Source of the DNA: Ceratodon purpureus
Taxonomy: Eukaryota; Streptophyta; Bryopsida; Pseudoditrichales; Ditrichaceae
DNA length: 64,000 bases
Direction of reading: 5' to 3'
Assembly (NCBI GenBank): GCA_014871385.1
Contig: CM026426.1
Location: 24,765,437-24,829,436, forward strand
Numbering within the stretch: the stretch's first letter is position 1; each line of letters begins with the position of its first letter. Positions 23,222 through 36,654 of the stretch are shown in pieces. The notes beneath the pieces were generated by a model that had not been told where the DNA came from, did no database searches, and saw only the letters and a program-made list of their open reading frames with translations. Made by a program: the position numbers and the translations under genes.

Positions 23222-26200
23222 TCAACGCCTCAACTTCTTCTGAGGCACAGAAAATGGTGCCCCGAATCTATTGTCACGTCGTTCTGGGTCCATCTCGCGG
23301 GCCAGTAGACACAATATCTCCATGTTCGTATCCTTCGGAGAGAAGGGAGTCATCAATGCTGTCTTCATGAGTTCCTCTCTCTTCTCAGATCGCCATGCCC
23401 TAAGCTGTCAACATCGAATTGAAATGAAATAAGGGTAGACAGACGATGGTATGAGAAATTACGGACTGAACGAAGAAAAAGGAGAAAAAACATTGGATAG
23501 GATGAATAAAGGAGCTTCGCATACCTTTAAATACAACATGCTGTTCCGTATTGTGTGATGTCCGCATTCGTAATTCCCGGCCTGTGGGAAAACCTGAATT
23601 CTAACCTGGGGGACATCGTATGGCTCTACTCCTCTTAAAATCTGCCACGCCTTAGAAATGGAAGAAACGAACTCTGCATCCTTACCTTCTGGATCATGGT
23701 ACGGTTTCTCCGCTGAATCTAGATGTACCACTTTGTCATACTGGAATACAAGGAGAGACCAGTGGTCGTGATCAATCCACGGCACCAGGATCTCCTTAAC
23801 CTGGTGCACCTTCACAGGAGATGGTGGCAATAGGAAAGCAGTCGCCCATTTTAGCATGGCAGTCCGGTCACGCGTCGACCGCTTGAAAGTGGAACTAACC
23901 CGGGAGAGGGTGAACAAAATTTCATGACGGTGGGATGGAGTGTACTGAAAATACAGGCGGGGCATCACAAAGTCTACGATGTCATTCCCGAGTCGTGTCC
24001 GCACGCGCCGTAGGTCTCTTATCTCTTGGAATTTCACCTGCAACTCCTTGTTCTTCTCAGTGAAGAACACGACTTCAACAGCGTTGTCCTTTCGCCCCTT
24101 TTGCCCCGGCAAGGTCTGCAAGAAGTCGTCGATATGTAAGTAATTATACGTTTGGGATAACGTCATCAGACCAACATCTCGAACCCCGAGTATTGCACAA
24201 TTCGGCCATGGCGTTGCTGCCATGACACGCGCAACTTCTGTCTCCTCAACACAGTCCGCTTGTTCATCGGTTGACTTACTTTTCATGTTGGAACACTGGG
24301 AGAGGTTGACGAGTTCAGCAGCAGTGTCTTCGAGAATGTTTTCTTCATCAAACAGTGTGCTCAGATTCTTACATGTCGAATCTTTATGCACTGTTGGCAA
24401 CCCGGGATTGATGTTTCCTGGTACGATAGAGACACCCTTGTAAGGTGTCCGGACGATCCTGTCCGGATTGACCTTCACCCATTGTTGGAAACTCGGATCT
24501 TATGAGAAAGTAGTCTCATCGACTACCATGTCTTCACCTGCATGGGCCGTATTCTGGAACTGGGTGAGGGTGATCAACGGTGTCTCGACTGGCGGTGAAC
24601 CTTCTAAAATCTCTCGAATTTCTGGGAAAACGGTCGCTTCCGATACACCTTGAGTAGGCTCCGTAGACTGTACCGGCGGCACTTCTAGTGTCACAGAACT
24701 CTTCATAGTTTCCGCGAAAGAGTGAACGGCACCCACTAAATTACCGACCACGGCACTTTCAACCTGGACCACGTGATGAAGAACACCACCTGTACTCTCC
24801 TTTGCTTGCAATGAACGTATGTCACCAGACTCCACCAACATGGTGTGCAGCTCCGGTATGTTGGCCGCTGTGACACTACTTGAACCGGGATGACCGTCGG
24901 TGACACTGCGATCCGACCGTAAACCGTGAAGTTGACATGGAGAGATAGGGGCGATGTCACTGTTATGCGATTCAGCGGTGGTGACATGTGCTGTAACAAA
25001 AGGCCCCGTGGCGAGAATGATTCTGTCTTCCCGGTTTGTAATCACAGAGTACACTACAGCCAATTGCGGTACACTGAAACCCTGTTCTGCGATAGTGTCA
25101 CGGAGTGGTACTTGCGGGCCCGGGACAGTGCTCTGATCTACGTCACCTTCAGTAATTGCAGAGTCAAGGACATCCAGATTAGATACCTTTGTAACAGTTG
25201 GATCACTGAGTTCTGTTAGCTCGGTATTCTGCTTCCCCACACCGACAATCTCCGGTGGCTTTCCCTCACTCTTATCTCTGTCAACGCTCACACCCTCCAC
25301 TAAATTGCCGGCGTGAACCGTGACACTGAGAGGCGATACCACACTGCACAACGGAGATGCGTCGATAGTACTCCCATTTCCCAAACCCGACATAGCGTGG
25401 ACATGCTCTGTTGCCGCCACGATGACTGCCTCAGTCCTCGGTTCCGTTGAAACCCCTTCCGACTGCTCAGGATTTTGACCTTCCGCCACCGGTGTCGAGG
25501 CAATGAACTCCTTAACACATGCTGACTAGTACGCCTCGTCCTCCCTCTTCATGGTATCACCGATGTCGCATACAGCTTCCTGGATTTTCAACCTCAGGGA
25601 CGCCACACCTGGATTCCAGTTTGGAGTCTGAACGGTTGCCACCCAACCGATATCATGTTCTTCTCTTGTGCGTAGTATCCACTCCCATGTCTTCGCATAC
25701 TCTTTCCATTGGTCCGGACACGTCGTTGCCCAGATTCGATTGAATTCCATTGCTTGGCACACAGCCAAATCATGGAGCGCCCTTAGTCGAACTATGCAAA
25801 CCCACCGAAGAACACTGTCCACTATATCCTCGCCTTCACCAGCATTGATCTTCTCGACGTCCCTCAGTATATGAGAACGCAATGTCTCACCAAGCCCAAA
25901 TCCAAGTCTGGCGTAAGTGTAGGACCCCTCTGCCATGAATAGGGAAACTGCACGCTGTATATTGAGAACTAGCTTACATTCCTTCCTAAGAATGCTCTCG
26001 GTTAGACCGTAAACCGGGCATGTCAAAGGCCTAAATTGACCATGTAAACACTTGAACAGAACACGGAACACGTATACTAAAGGATTTGGCGACTCCGGTT
26101 CCACTCGATTTTCGCACATCAGCCTCCTCACTTGTTTAGCCTCGGTAGCTGTATCAAAGTACGAAACATCATTTAGCTCCCTGGTTTATAGTATTCTCTG

Positions 26201-28690
26201 AAGCACCGAATGTGGACCGAAAACATAAGCGACAAAGACATTATTAAAACTTAAGTTTATGGATAGGAGTTTACCATCATGGCACCACGGCATTGGTGGC
26301 ATCTTCCGAAGTAGATCTTCGTCAGAGGAGAGTATACGCCACAAAGGCGACCAGTCCCATAATACTTCTTCGTATAGACGACCATTCATATCCCTAAACC
26401 TCGCTGTAGCAAGCGTAGCCCTTCTTATCTCTACATTTCGAATCTCCACCCGATGCTGGTCCAATGCAGACTCGTAGGCTCTGAAGTCAATGCTCCATTG
26501 TATGTAGCGTCCGAGAGCCTGAAGATCCCCGTACGCAGTCCCTTCTTCGACGCTGAAGACAAGTTCGTCTAGCGCCAGTGACACGGCCTGGATAACGACC
26601 TGCGACTTTGGCGACTTTTTATCCCCCTGGAAAAGAAAACAAAGGAACGTTAGTAAGAGAGAATTGTGATCGCAATAGTAGATTTTAAGGAATGGAGTAA
26701 GTATGTCGTGGAAAATGGCTCTCGATCTCTCACCTTTTTCCGCATCCACCAATACCCCAAATCCTTCAGCCTCTGTCGGAAATCAGGTTTCGTCACATCT
26801 TCGTTCCAACGTCTCACGAAGTCGTCCCCAGTGTCACTGTCCCACGCCCAGGGCAGTGTCACGTCCTGCACAATATCTCTCAAATAGTACAGGCCGGGCA
26901 TGCTCGGTTTCTCGGGGCACTGAGGAGGTGGAGGTTGACGCTGGGCAGAGTCAGCTTCTCTGCTCGTTGTTAGAACGTAATCCTTTTCAAACTCCGTTAG
27001 CATCTCCTTACGCGCTGCAAAACTCTCACGAGCTTTGGGAAAGAATGTGAAGGGTCCAGGACTCCCATTCCCGTCTGCCCAGTAGTAGTGAAGCTCAGTG
27101 TTGGAGTCGAAATCTTCATCCCAGACTACTATACCGCGAACTGAATCCTGAATAGACAAGCGTGAACTAGATACATGCTGATGCGATGGACTTTCAAGGG
27201 GAGGGAGGTCATCTGCGATGTCCGTATCACTGTGACACTCCATACAATCACCTAGGACGTCACCGGACTTCTGCCTTTTAACATGCAAATCCTGACCAAG
27301 TATACTGCCAGAATTTTTTAATGAAACTAAACTCTCGAAATCTGCCTCATCTGAGTTCACCTGCCTTCCTGGAATTTTAGTCACCGTAATTCCTGCTTCC
27401 GATGCCAGAGACCCGTTCCTGTACCTAATTAGAAACCTCTCCCTAAGCGTATCTATCGCCCTTTGCGTGTCACTTACCTCTGTAGCCGGTGTAGTAACCT
27501 TTCCTGATTTCTTCAACTGCTTCCCCTTCTTGCGATGGCTTCTTTCTCCCATCTCCGCATCGGCTTTTCGTTTAAGACCGTCCTTAACAGTCGTCTCCTG
27601 TAACTGGGCAGGTTGATCATCATCTGGAGACATTTCGACCTGCACATTAGTGTCACAGATAAGAGTATTCACATTCCCTCTAGATTCACTTCGTGGCTCT
27701 CCCACGGTTTTGGCCCCTGCCCGATTCTCCTGCGGCGCACCGACCTCTCGTAATGTCACATTCTCCACAGGTTCCATGTGATCCGTGGGAATACTTCCCG
27801 GTTCACCTCCGAAGTCGGCAAGGTCGTCTTCATGCTCCTCTCCGTCAGAGCCTCTATCCACACCCCGTTGGCAGTCAACCCTAGGCTCTTCGTCTTCCTC
27901 ATCTCGCAATTCTGGAGAATCACGAGGTCCCGGCGTGGCGATTTTTCAGGCACTCTTGAAGACCGCATTTACTGTCTTAGCCGGGCTCTTCTTTACTTTC
28001 TTCTTCCCACTAGCAGTCCCCTTCACATTACCCTTGAGGCCGGGAGCCTTCTTGAAGAATAGATCCGGGGATGGCGAGATTGTTCCATCCCCATTCCGCT
28101 TCTTCCCTCCTTCTCCAGCATCTCCTGACATTGGAGTAGAACCCGGTAACTCCGTGGACTCTTCTCCGCACTCGGACGGAATTCCCCGGCCAGCAGTCTC
28201 CTTCTTCGCAGTCTCCGTCTTCTTACACAACACTTCCACTCGCTTGCCCTCTCCTTGCTTAAAGTCGGGATAAGGAAGCAGTAGTGCAATAGAGCCGTCG
28301 GGATACCTTGCTCCTGCGCATCCTTCAACATATCGGTGACGATTTAACATCATTTTGTTGCTGAACTTGTCCATACCGCAGTCGATACAAACGAAGTATT
28401 TCCGGATGCCACAGTCCTTCAATTCGCCTTTGCACATGGTGGCAAACTCCGTCTGCAGCTCTTCTACCCTCCTCTGGCTCGGATAGCGAATGTTGTAGGA
28501 GTTTCCGTGGATCACACATCTTAGTGTCACAGGCTCTACCGCCATGTCCTCTGCCTTGTAAACCCCGGTGTCTACTCCGCACTTAGGACACCCGGAAGCG
28601 AAGAAACAGACGTACCTAAACTTGTTGACCAGTCCTATAGGAGTCCCACATCCGCTTCTGCAATGGACTCCAGAATAAAACCAATCCGTC
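23222..28690 (-). pseudogene. large MULE passenger gene with C-terminal C48/Ulp1-like protease
   Basis: The exon plan on the minus strand is start to 26734, 26626-26276, 26180-23525 and 23404-23222. The N-terminal part has Cys pairs (CRSGCG, CPKC, CIDCG) and RHRYVEGC, a likely zinc-binding region, then a basic linker. The middle is helical (YIQWSIDFRAYESAL) and then Ser/Thr-rich. The C-terminal 250 residues are Ulp1-like: His in DHDHWSLLVFQYD, Asp in VVHLDSAE, Gln in FPQAG and Cys in NYECGHHTIRN, the C48 catalytic set in the right order. The last exon closes the domain. In-frame stops are TGA 27946-27948, TAG 25526-25528 and TAA 24500-24502; the phase at 26276/26180 is also off by one. The start is uncertain: the ATG at 28545 is the first clear one, but the Cys pairs precede it. 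Possible role: deSUMOylation or proteolysis supporting the transposon. Confidence 0.8.
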
Positions 28691-29390
28691 TCAAGGCTTT
28701 GGTCATGGTCCCTACCACATGTCGAATAAAACAGGAGGATTACTACATCACACGCACCGGGAAAATCCTAAACCTAAGTCCTGTGACTGCTAAACAAAAT
28801 TACGAGAGAAGACAGAGGCACATACCTTCATGTTGGAACCCTAAATCGTGATGAAATTTCAGGCTCCGCTCAACACTAAAATGCGGAGAGAATTTTCATG
28901 GAAAAACATTACAAAAAACCTAAAATGCTTCCGCACCTTGGTATGCTCCAAAACTTAAACTCCTTGCCCGACAACGTCTCCACGGGGCTCCTGGTCGTGA
29001 CGCAAAGATCAGAGAGGTGTAGCGTACCGGAATACATTGCGGAAAAAACAAAGACGATTCGCATGAAACCCTAACCAGGAATGAGAGGATTCTGAGACTT
29101 ACCACCATCGCCACGATAAGCGCAAATCAACTCCCGCTCGAACTTGAAGGCGCTGCTCTCGCGCGTCTCTGAAGTTGTCATCTCCACGCCGCAAAACATA
29201 ATGAACTTGAATGATGTTGGGGTTCCACCTCGGACGGATGCGACGCCCTATCTCACACTACACGACACGAATTAATTTCCCTACAACCTAAACCCTAGGC
29301 AAATGATCAGTACAGATCAAGGTCTTTCCGTGAACTCACTCAATGGACGCATCATCAAGGGCACAACCTCCCGAACAGCGACATCACGAA
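28691..29390 (-). promoter_or_regulatory. 5' leader/promoter of the Ulp1-like gene
   Basis: Read on the minus strand, ATGGTG|GTAAGT near 29100 and ATGAAG|GTATGT near 28832 look like donors of short leader exons, so the transcript probably starts in or just inside the right TIR. The telo-box-like word AAACCCTA occurs near 29288. No other gene is seen. Confidence 0.4.
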
Positions 29391-29692
29391 ACACTGGAAA
29401 ACCCTAGTCGGACCGTCGAGGCTGTGAGAGACGATGACGTGGCGTGACGTCATTTTTTTGTGGGGGCACGGTCAGTTCGGGAAGGTAGTGTCACATGAGG
29501 CGCCAGTGTTTTGTGTCACGGGTCGTTTGATCCAGTGTTCAGTGTTACGCAATGATCGAGATTACCGAAGCTAGAAGTTACCGGCGAGGGAAAACGCGGG
29601 GAAAAATGGGCCGTCCACGGTGGCGGGCCATGGCGGACGCCACGGCGCGCCGTCCCGCCTTATCCTTCCTTACATGGCATTTAGCGTTCTCC
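29391..29692 (-). repeat. right TIR of element C
   Basis: Reverse complement of 15419-15720 with about two mismatches in 302 bp. It contains GTGTCAC words near 29490 and 29515 and an AAACCCTAG word at its inner end. Confidence 0.95.
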
Positions 29693-30842
29693 CTAAGATG
29701 AAACATGAGTGGTCTTTGGAAGTGAATCAGTCCCTAGAATCCGTTTGCATCGTGTGCTCTTTTTAACAATAAAGTAAAGGAAGTCGTTCAAGTTAAAGAC
29801 TGCCAGTATTCATCTCAGCAATTGATGTCGACAGGGGCCTCAGCAAACCAGAAAAAACGCCATCCTGTCTTATGACGGCCCTAGCGCCATTCGCCGTGTA
29901 TGATTCAAGACTCAGTCTTAAACTTTGCTTTCAATAGGGTACCGTTAATCCGTTAAGGTTCCGTTAAAAAACTAAATACTGGAGACAAATGAACATGCTA
30001 ACCGGGTCTAGCAAAGAAGCAGCGGGCGTTGGGAGATACTAGAAAGATTAAATGATATCTGACCTACGCTCCTGAAACGAATAATTTTCGGAGGAAAAGA
30101 CCGGTCACATCACGTGGTGAAATTTGTACAAATTCACCTAGAAACAAATTAGAGAATATCGAAAAAATATTAGCGACGCTGCTTTTTGTCATTAAGTTTC
30201 GAGCGAATGGCGCTGGGGCATCTTGCAAGTCTGCGGCTAGTAGTGCTATGATGACTGACTAGTATACAATCTTAGGTCTTAAACGGATATCCTCAGCACT
30301 GGGACTAACAGGTTTCCGTTATGGGTTTTTAATGCAAGCGGTAATGAAAAGAATATAAACTGCATTTTTGTAAGCTGTCCGGAATTATCACAACTCTAAG
30401 CTGTCCGGAATCATGCATATGCTACTCCCACTCAGCCCACTTGATGAAATACAAGAGAGCTTAATAGTGTGCTGCGGTCAGCGCGGGTGGGGAGGCTGGG
30501 ATTGGTGGAAGTAAGAGTCACTACCTAGCCAGATGGTTGATGATTGGGTGATCCAAGGAATAGAACGATCACGCGATTCACGGTGAAGTAGGACGCCCAA
30601 GCCCGTTCACAGCAATTTAATTTTTGCTTGCTTTGCGGGAATTGCTTTGCTCAGCTGCAGTAAAGGAGTGGAGGCCAATGGAACGATCACCATTTCCATC
30701 GCGATACTACTAAGCAAATATCGAAGATTCCAATAATCAAGGTATTCATTCAGTAATACCTCTTCTTCTGGACCTGCAAGACACAATCTCAAAAGGAGAA
30801 TTTGGAGCCCTGCACCTGCGTGAGTTTCCTGTTACGAAATGC
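29693..30842. other. no gene seen; start of the GGCGC-word region
   Basis: The first CTAGCGCCATTCG-type word lies near 29880 and another (AATGGCGCTGG) near 30207. Both recur downstream to 60.7 kb. No coding frame before 30843 is convincing. Confidence 0.4.
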
Positions 30843-33811
30843 ATGTACCTGCCGACGGCATACGACGGAGATCAGATATTCAAAGTTCCTCCCGTGCACA
30901 AAGATGACGCGATATCAACTAACATATCATTCGATGGCCACCCTTGGGTTAAGCCAAATAGGTGCAATTCTTCCATTCTCAGAGGCCACGGATTAACCTT
31001 GCGTAAAGCCTACTGCGCACGTGCTTTCGAATGCAGAAATATGTTGTGCAAACATTATGCTCTACATCAGCGACCAAATTCCTTATTCTGGGAGGGCAAG
31101 TGTCAAACTAGACCAATCGCTGGAAGGAATGCAAGCGCCGGCGATTGGAGATGCGTTTACTATAAACGCACTCCGTATTGTCCGCAACAATGTGATGCAC
31201 GTCTTTGGTTAGTGAAGCATAAATCGAAGATATTCACTCGTGCAGTTGTTCATTCCAGAACTCACAATCACAAATCTGCCCTAGGACAAAACCGCCGGGC
31301 ATTTCACAACGTGTCCTATGTAATCCATCGCTTGCTAGGGGACGAACCCTGGATAATAAGCGCTAAAGGCTGGGCTAGATACAAAACTGCTCAGAAGAAT
31401 TTATTGGATTTGGTTATGCAGAATACATCGCAAGAGGTCAGAGAAGCACTAACGACGGAGGCTTTACTAGAACTCATTGATTCAATACCGGAAACCCATG
31501 AAAATCTCAAGGTAAAACCAGCAGTCTCGTGCAGTAGGGCCGACCAAGAGCGATACATCTTTGTCCTAAAGCGCCATTCCAGGTATAGCTTTATTCATGG
31601 CAGCCATTTTCCAGGTCAATCTGAAGAGGGGCTTAAATACGTATTTAAGGTGTCTACTATCGGTCTCAGGAGTGGCATCCATATCGTGAGCCGTCTTATA
31701 TCGAGGGACTTGAAGAGAGCCTATGTTGTTTTTGATCAGCTCAATCGGGTCCATGATTGGACAACTATGACAGCACATGTCCATGACCCAACAGTGCAGC
31801 AATTACTTACAATTGTTGTTTGCAAGATGAAGTTGGACACTACCGCAAACCAAGTACAATTTTGGAGCAGCTAAATATGACCGTTCATAAACATGGTATC
31901 CAACTGCCTAGATTTACACGTTTTTTGACGGACGAGAAAACTACAAACATTGAGGCTATCAGGCACGTTTATGGAGCAATCAAGGAAATAAGAAGTCATT
32001 TTGTGGACGTCGAGAAGAACTTCAAAGCAATAACATGATCGTCAAATTATCAGTTTCTGCAAAGCATCCGGAATCACTCAACCTCCTAGGTGAAAGATAT
32101 TAACGTTCCTGAACATATTCAAATTTGCAAAAAGTGGGCAACCGCTCCGACTATTCAGGAGTTTCGAAAGATTGCACGAGAGCTAGAGCATTAGGAGAAA
32201 AATCAGGTCACAAAAAGGCCGTGTAAGCGGCACGTGAGAGAAAAAAACGGGCGCTGCCCGCGTACTTTCTGACGTGGCATGTGAGGTGCCACCGTGCTGC
32301 CAGCAACCGCCACGGGGGCTCGAACCAATGACCTCCGAGCGAGGCGTGTGGAGGGCACATCTACAGTGTCGGGCTGACACAACCTGCCCACTTGGGACCA
32401 AAGCCCGAGCCGAGGCATTCATGCCTCACCTAATATTCCGAGGACCTTTGTTGTGAGTGCGCCACGCAGTTCTGTGCGGGCAGCAACTCTGGCATCCGCT
32501 GCCAGCGGCAGAGGTGCCCAAAGTAGGAAGTTCACCTAGAAAGGGCAGGCTTACACGGCCTTATTTTGAGCTCATTTTTCTCCTAATGGAATGGTGGATA
32601 CAAGCGGATGCTGTTCTGAACGAGAACTTGGACCACTTGATGGCTTGGAAGTGCTGGTGGATGGCTACGTGCTCTTTATATGTTTACAACCACGACAACG
32701 AATTAGAAATGGATCTGGATTCGTCTGCCCAAATTCGGATGATGTGTCATTTCAAACAAGTATACTGCTCGATGTGGACGAACTCAGCCTCCGATTATTA
32801 TGCGATGGTTGATATATATACCGCCTGCGCCGAGGATATGACTCGGTCACTATTCCAGCAGCAGTTCTGTTTGACCATGTCAAAAGGTCAGGGCACAATT
32901 TTGGAGGAGCATCAGTCATTCCAGGAGGAGCTATCACTCTGTTTGGTCAAGTCGAATTCGAGGTACAGATTGACCTTAAATCATGGGCAATACGGAGAAT
33001 ACTCAATTTGGAGAATCCAAAATGCTCCGGTATCATTCATAGAAGAGGCCGATGAGAAACATGCGGCAAACGTGTTTAGAGTAGAATCAATTCCAGTCTT
33101 CCTGCACCATCCTTCTACGGGACATCAGAGATTGGCTTTAGGAATAGTTTCCAAAATCACTGATTTTGCGCAACATCATCGGAAGGATGTGTAGCCAGTG
33201 GTCATATTATACATCTCAGAGGAGGCCGACCGCCACCGGTGCCAGAGAAATGGTTAGTTGAGACGAGAACAATGCTGACTGAAGCCGAGGCAATTTTATT
33301 GGGTAAAAAAGGCTTTATTCTTGTCGATGGTGTAAGTCAATCTGACATTAAATTAGGACGCTTTAATCTAAACAATGGATTGCAAGGAAATTCAAAAGAA
33401 AAGCAGCATAACGAAAGAAAGAGTCCAATGTGTAGGGTCGGGAAAAGAGTAAGTAAAAGATCGATAATTGCAGCGACTGAGACGAGACGGCAAGAGGGGT
33501 TGCAAGTGCTGGCGAATATGCAGAGCCACTGTGAAGACATTGATAACGGTATTTACTTGTTCCATTTGCAAACTTTCTCGACTCCTTCGCTTCAACCGGT
33601 AACTTATGAAATCTCTATTAGTCAAAATCCATCCTGTACTTGTACCTTCTTCGTAAATAGCATGACTGGCGGCCACAACGGGCAATTCTTCGTGACTTGT
33701 AAACACATGTACCATGTCTTCAACAAGTTCCTCGGACTGCCCTTAGAAGATGAGCGGCCACATCAAGCAATCCTCAGCAGGGTTGATGTTGAAGACATTC
33801 TCAGATCATAG
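30843..33811 (+). pseudogene. second MULE-type transposase (zinc-binding N-terminus, DDE core, SWIM)
   Basis: The frame 30843-31874 has a GCM/WRKY-like zinc-binding pattern (CRNMLCKHY ... CPQQC ... RTHNHK). It is followed by LNRVHDWTTMTAHVHDP, like the first Asp region of plant MULE transposases. A one-base shift near 31820 leads to LNMTVHKHG and RFLTDEKTTNIEAIRHVYG (second Asp region). A 400-bp TIR element is inserted at 32189-32588. Coding-like sequence resumes near 32590, and the last frame (about 33200-33811) ends in a SWIM-like finger: NPSCTCTF ... FVTCKHMYHVF. Several shifts and stops make it a pseudogene. It belongs to a different MULE lineage from the transposase of element C. Confidence 0.7.
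32189..32588 (-). mobile_element. 0.4-kb non-autonomous TIR element, copy 1
   Basis: Inverted repeats of about 40 bp bound it: CATTAGGAGAAAAATCAG ... GGCCGTGTAAGC on the left and the matching complement on the right (about 35 of 40 identical). The core is GC-rich and about 80% like copy 2 at 62850-63217, in opposite orientation. It contains a GGTTCGAGCCC word (minus strand) like a Pol III B box. It splits the transposase pseudogene. No target duplication is obvious. Confidence 0.8.
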
Positions 33812-34429
33812 CGACTGCCCCTGACATGATGAACGGGATTGTCGTGCCGCGAGCGCCAACTGCTGGACAATATACATAGAGAAATTGGCCGAACTCAAAC
33901 ATGAATGTCAATCCACGAATCATTCGATTTGCGTATCCATGAGACAAGCATCAAGATATACGCAAGATCCCGTCTCACTCAAGATCAAAGCCGAAAGTAT
34001 TCTAGACAACATTTCTAGAATCAAACCTCTGTGTGGGTGTTGGATATTATAAGAAGATATGACGCTAGCGCCATTTGAATATCGCCTGACACAGTTTTAT
34101 CAAAAAAGTAAGTGACGACCTCAGGTTTATAGCAGCTGCCGCTGTACTCAGCAGCACTAAATGTAATACTTAGTTGAACTGCAGAGTATTTAGTGACCAA
34201 CGGAATAATAAGATTGAATGGCGCTGGCGCCAATCCACAAACCATGCCACGGCTACCGGGGATTATACAACGGAACAAGTGAGAGGCACGCCGGTAGAAT
34301 CCTATATAACTACTCAGAGTGTTTGAGATTTTGGTAGTAAGTTTGATACCACAGTCGTAGCAGCAGCACCATACTAGAAACATAGTTGATCGAGTAGCAA
34401 CCAGCTTCGTTAGTCACGTCAACGACTAG
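33812..34429. other. spacer in region D, no gene seen
   Basis: Contains two signature words, CTAGCGCCATTTG near 34070 and AATGGCGCTGGCGCCAAT near 34214. No supported gene. Confidence 0.45.
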
Positions 34430-35299
34430 AACACCCCCGTCAAGTCCCCGACCATCCCGCATTATGTCGATTTTGGCCTTCAAAGCTCGCTTCATATCTG
34501 ATGGGGAGAGAAAGTTAGGATTAGCAGAGGCTCGAGAGCGTGATTGAAAGAGTCTTATGACCAGGAGTGTCCAACTTTGCCGGAGGAGGGTGCGAAGAGC
34601 AACATGTTTGCCGAGGCTGAAGGTTTCCTTCGGGACACCCATAGCCGGTATTTGTTCTGCGAGAAGTTGTTGACCGAGGCCACGGCGCAGGCTAACAATA
34701 TTGATGGCACTACCAACGACCATTTTGTTCGCTTTGAGACCAGGGCCAATTTGATCGATTTAAAGGAGAGGCTCGAAAGGATTAGGCGGGAGCGGGCATA
34801 TTTAGAATAGTATTTGAGAGAGCAGGTCAACTTCAGTGAGCATCACTCCCTACTCGCGGAGGTCCTTGAAGCTGAGAGAGAGACTGAAAAATGCAAGGAG
34901 GAACTTCAAGAACTTCGAGCAGATCAAGCATTCAGAGTCCAAACTCTCCGTAGCCATGCTGACCATACTCAGTTCCGATTATCTAAGCGGGTGCCCGTCC
35001 CGCGAAATCCTCGCGACAATGATGGAGCAAGATGCGAAATGTGCGACACGGGATTCCCAACGCTTGAAGCAATCTTCTCACCATGTGGTCACGCCTATCA
35101 TGCCTTTTGTCTGGCAATTTGTGTTGCAATGTATGCGGAGTGCTGCCGCCCAAGCTGCGGAGAGCCGTTTCCACCGTGTTGGTTGCAGAGCTTTGGCTTT
35201 CCCACTGTGATACTATCGGAATCCGACGAGGAGTTTGCTAAACTCAGTTCGTCATCTGATGAAGACCGTGATCATGGTGCGAATCGAGCATCGCTCTGA
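34430..35299 (+). pseudogene. coiled-coil/RING-like gene of region D, left copy
   Basis: The frame from about 34544 encodes a Glu/Arg-rich coiled coil to TAG at about 34808. The next frame (from 34814) continues the coil (EVLEAERETEKCKEELQEL), and a RING-like module follows: CEMCDTGF, then SPCGHAYHAFC, CCRPSC and the family tail W-L-Q-S-F-G-F. The end is acidic and Ser-rich (SSSSDEDRDHG). The 5' end is not defined. Same strand as, and directly downstream of, the transposase. One stop and probably one frameshift separate the two halves. Confidence 0.65.
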
Positions 35300-36654
35300 C
35301 CCTCGTTTTAAATCATTGCAATATCTATTGTTTTGAAGACTCTTGCATTACTGAACTCTTTCTTGGAAGCAGAGGACACAGACTAATCTGAAGGCGACGA
35401 AATCTACTCAGCAAGCCAAAGTGAGCCACAACTTCTTCTAGCCAAGTCTCCTTCCACTCCGTTGTTCAAGCGCTGTCGAAAATCCTAGTCTTGTAGCACA
35501 CAGTGTCGCATGATATGTCCTTTATTTTGCAATTCATCTGACTTGGTCGATAGTTTATTTCGTCGAATTTTTGATAAAAAATTCTTGATGCGTAGTCGAA
35601 TTGAGGTAGGGGCTAAGCATACAGAATTTTACAAGGTCTGATAGTTTTAAGGACTATAATTGAGGAGGTGCTCTCTCACCATTAATGAAATATGTTTATT
35701 GTACTCCGATGGAAAATTATTCAATCGATGGTTCATTGTTGATGGAGTTTAGACTAGACAAGACAATAAAACTAGCCGAAATAATTATCATTCATGGCGC
35801 TGGCGCCAATCAAATTACAATGGTGGTTGATATGGGCAACAAACACATGGTGGATGGTTCAGCCGGAAGTTCAATTTCACAAGGTTGTGAATAATGATCG
35901 GTGACTTAACTTTAAACCTAAAAAATCGTAGCAAGCGAATGAATGCTGTGAAGCCCACAGAATAGCTTCAAGTAACAAATAATTCAAACTTTCTCAGCGT
36001 TGCATTTTCTATAGTCACAAACTTATTCATCTGGATCTTCAAAAATAACAGCAGACTGTTTTAAGTATCCATGACCAACTGACCGGACCACACAAGAACG
36101 ACGTCAGTGACTCTCACAACAGTTATTTCCTGGATTGATGAAATTTCTTGGTTTTTTGGAATAGTTTAAGTCATGGTCTTAGAACTTGATCCTAATGTGA
36201 ATGAAAAGTCTTAGGCCATACCAGATGAGCAATCCAATGTTATCTCAATTATAGCTTCATATATCAAGGCTTACATCGTTACAGAACTCTCCGCTAAATG
36301 CAAAATTTCATCTCGCTAAACATCTGCCTGTTATAGCATTTTAGCTGTTGTTTTGCATCAATCGAGCATCTTCGGATTGCACCAGCGCCAAGAGTCTAAG
36401 ATTTGACGATTCTTAAAAAGGTAGGAAATTCTCAAAAATCTTCAATAGTAGGAAAGTGATATGTTATCTGAACTCCAAGTAGCTGCGTCCCAAAATAGTA
36501 ATACCACCTCGAATTGTCCCAGATTGAAAATTTCTCAATCAATTCTAAGTTTCATCTGGGTTTAAATCTACAGTATCCTGAAACGATCATAGTCTATCTA
36601 GTCGAGTGACCCAGATTTGTCCCGTGGAACTCTTATTTAGAGCGTGAATAGATC
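35300..36654. other. spacer in region D, no gene seen
   Basis: Signature words ATGGCGCTGGCGCCAAT (about 35794) and ACCAGCGCCAAG (about 36380). The ORF at 35685-35894 lacks protein-like features. Confidence 0.4.

Noticed and set aside
24926-25219. Plus-strand ORFs across the Ulp1-like gene
   Set aside because: They are shadows of the minus-strand coding exons and have no independent features.
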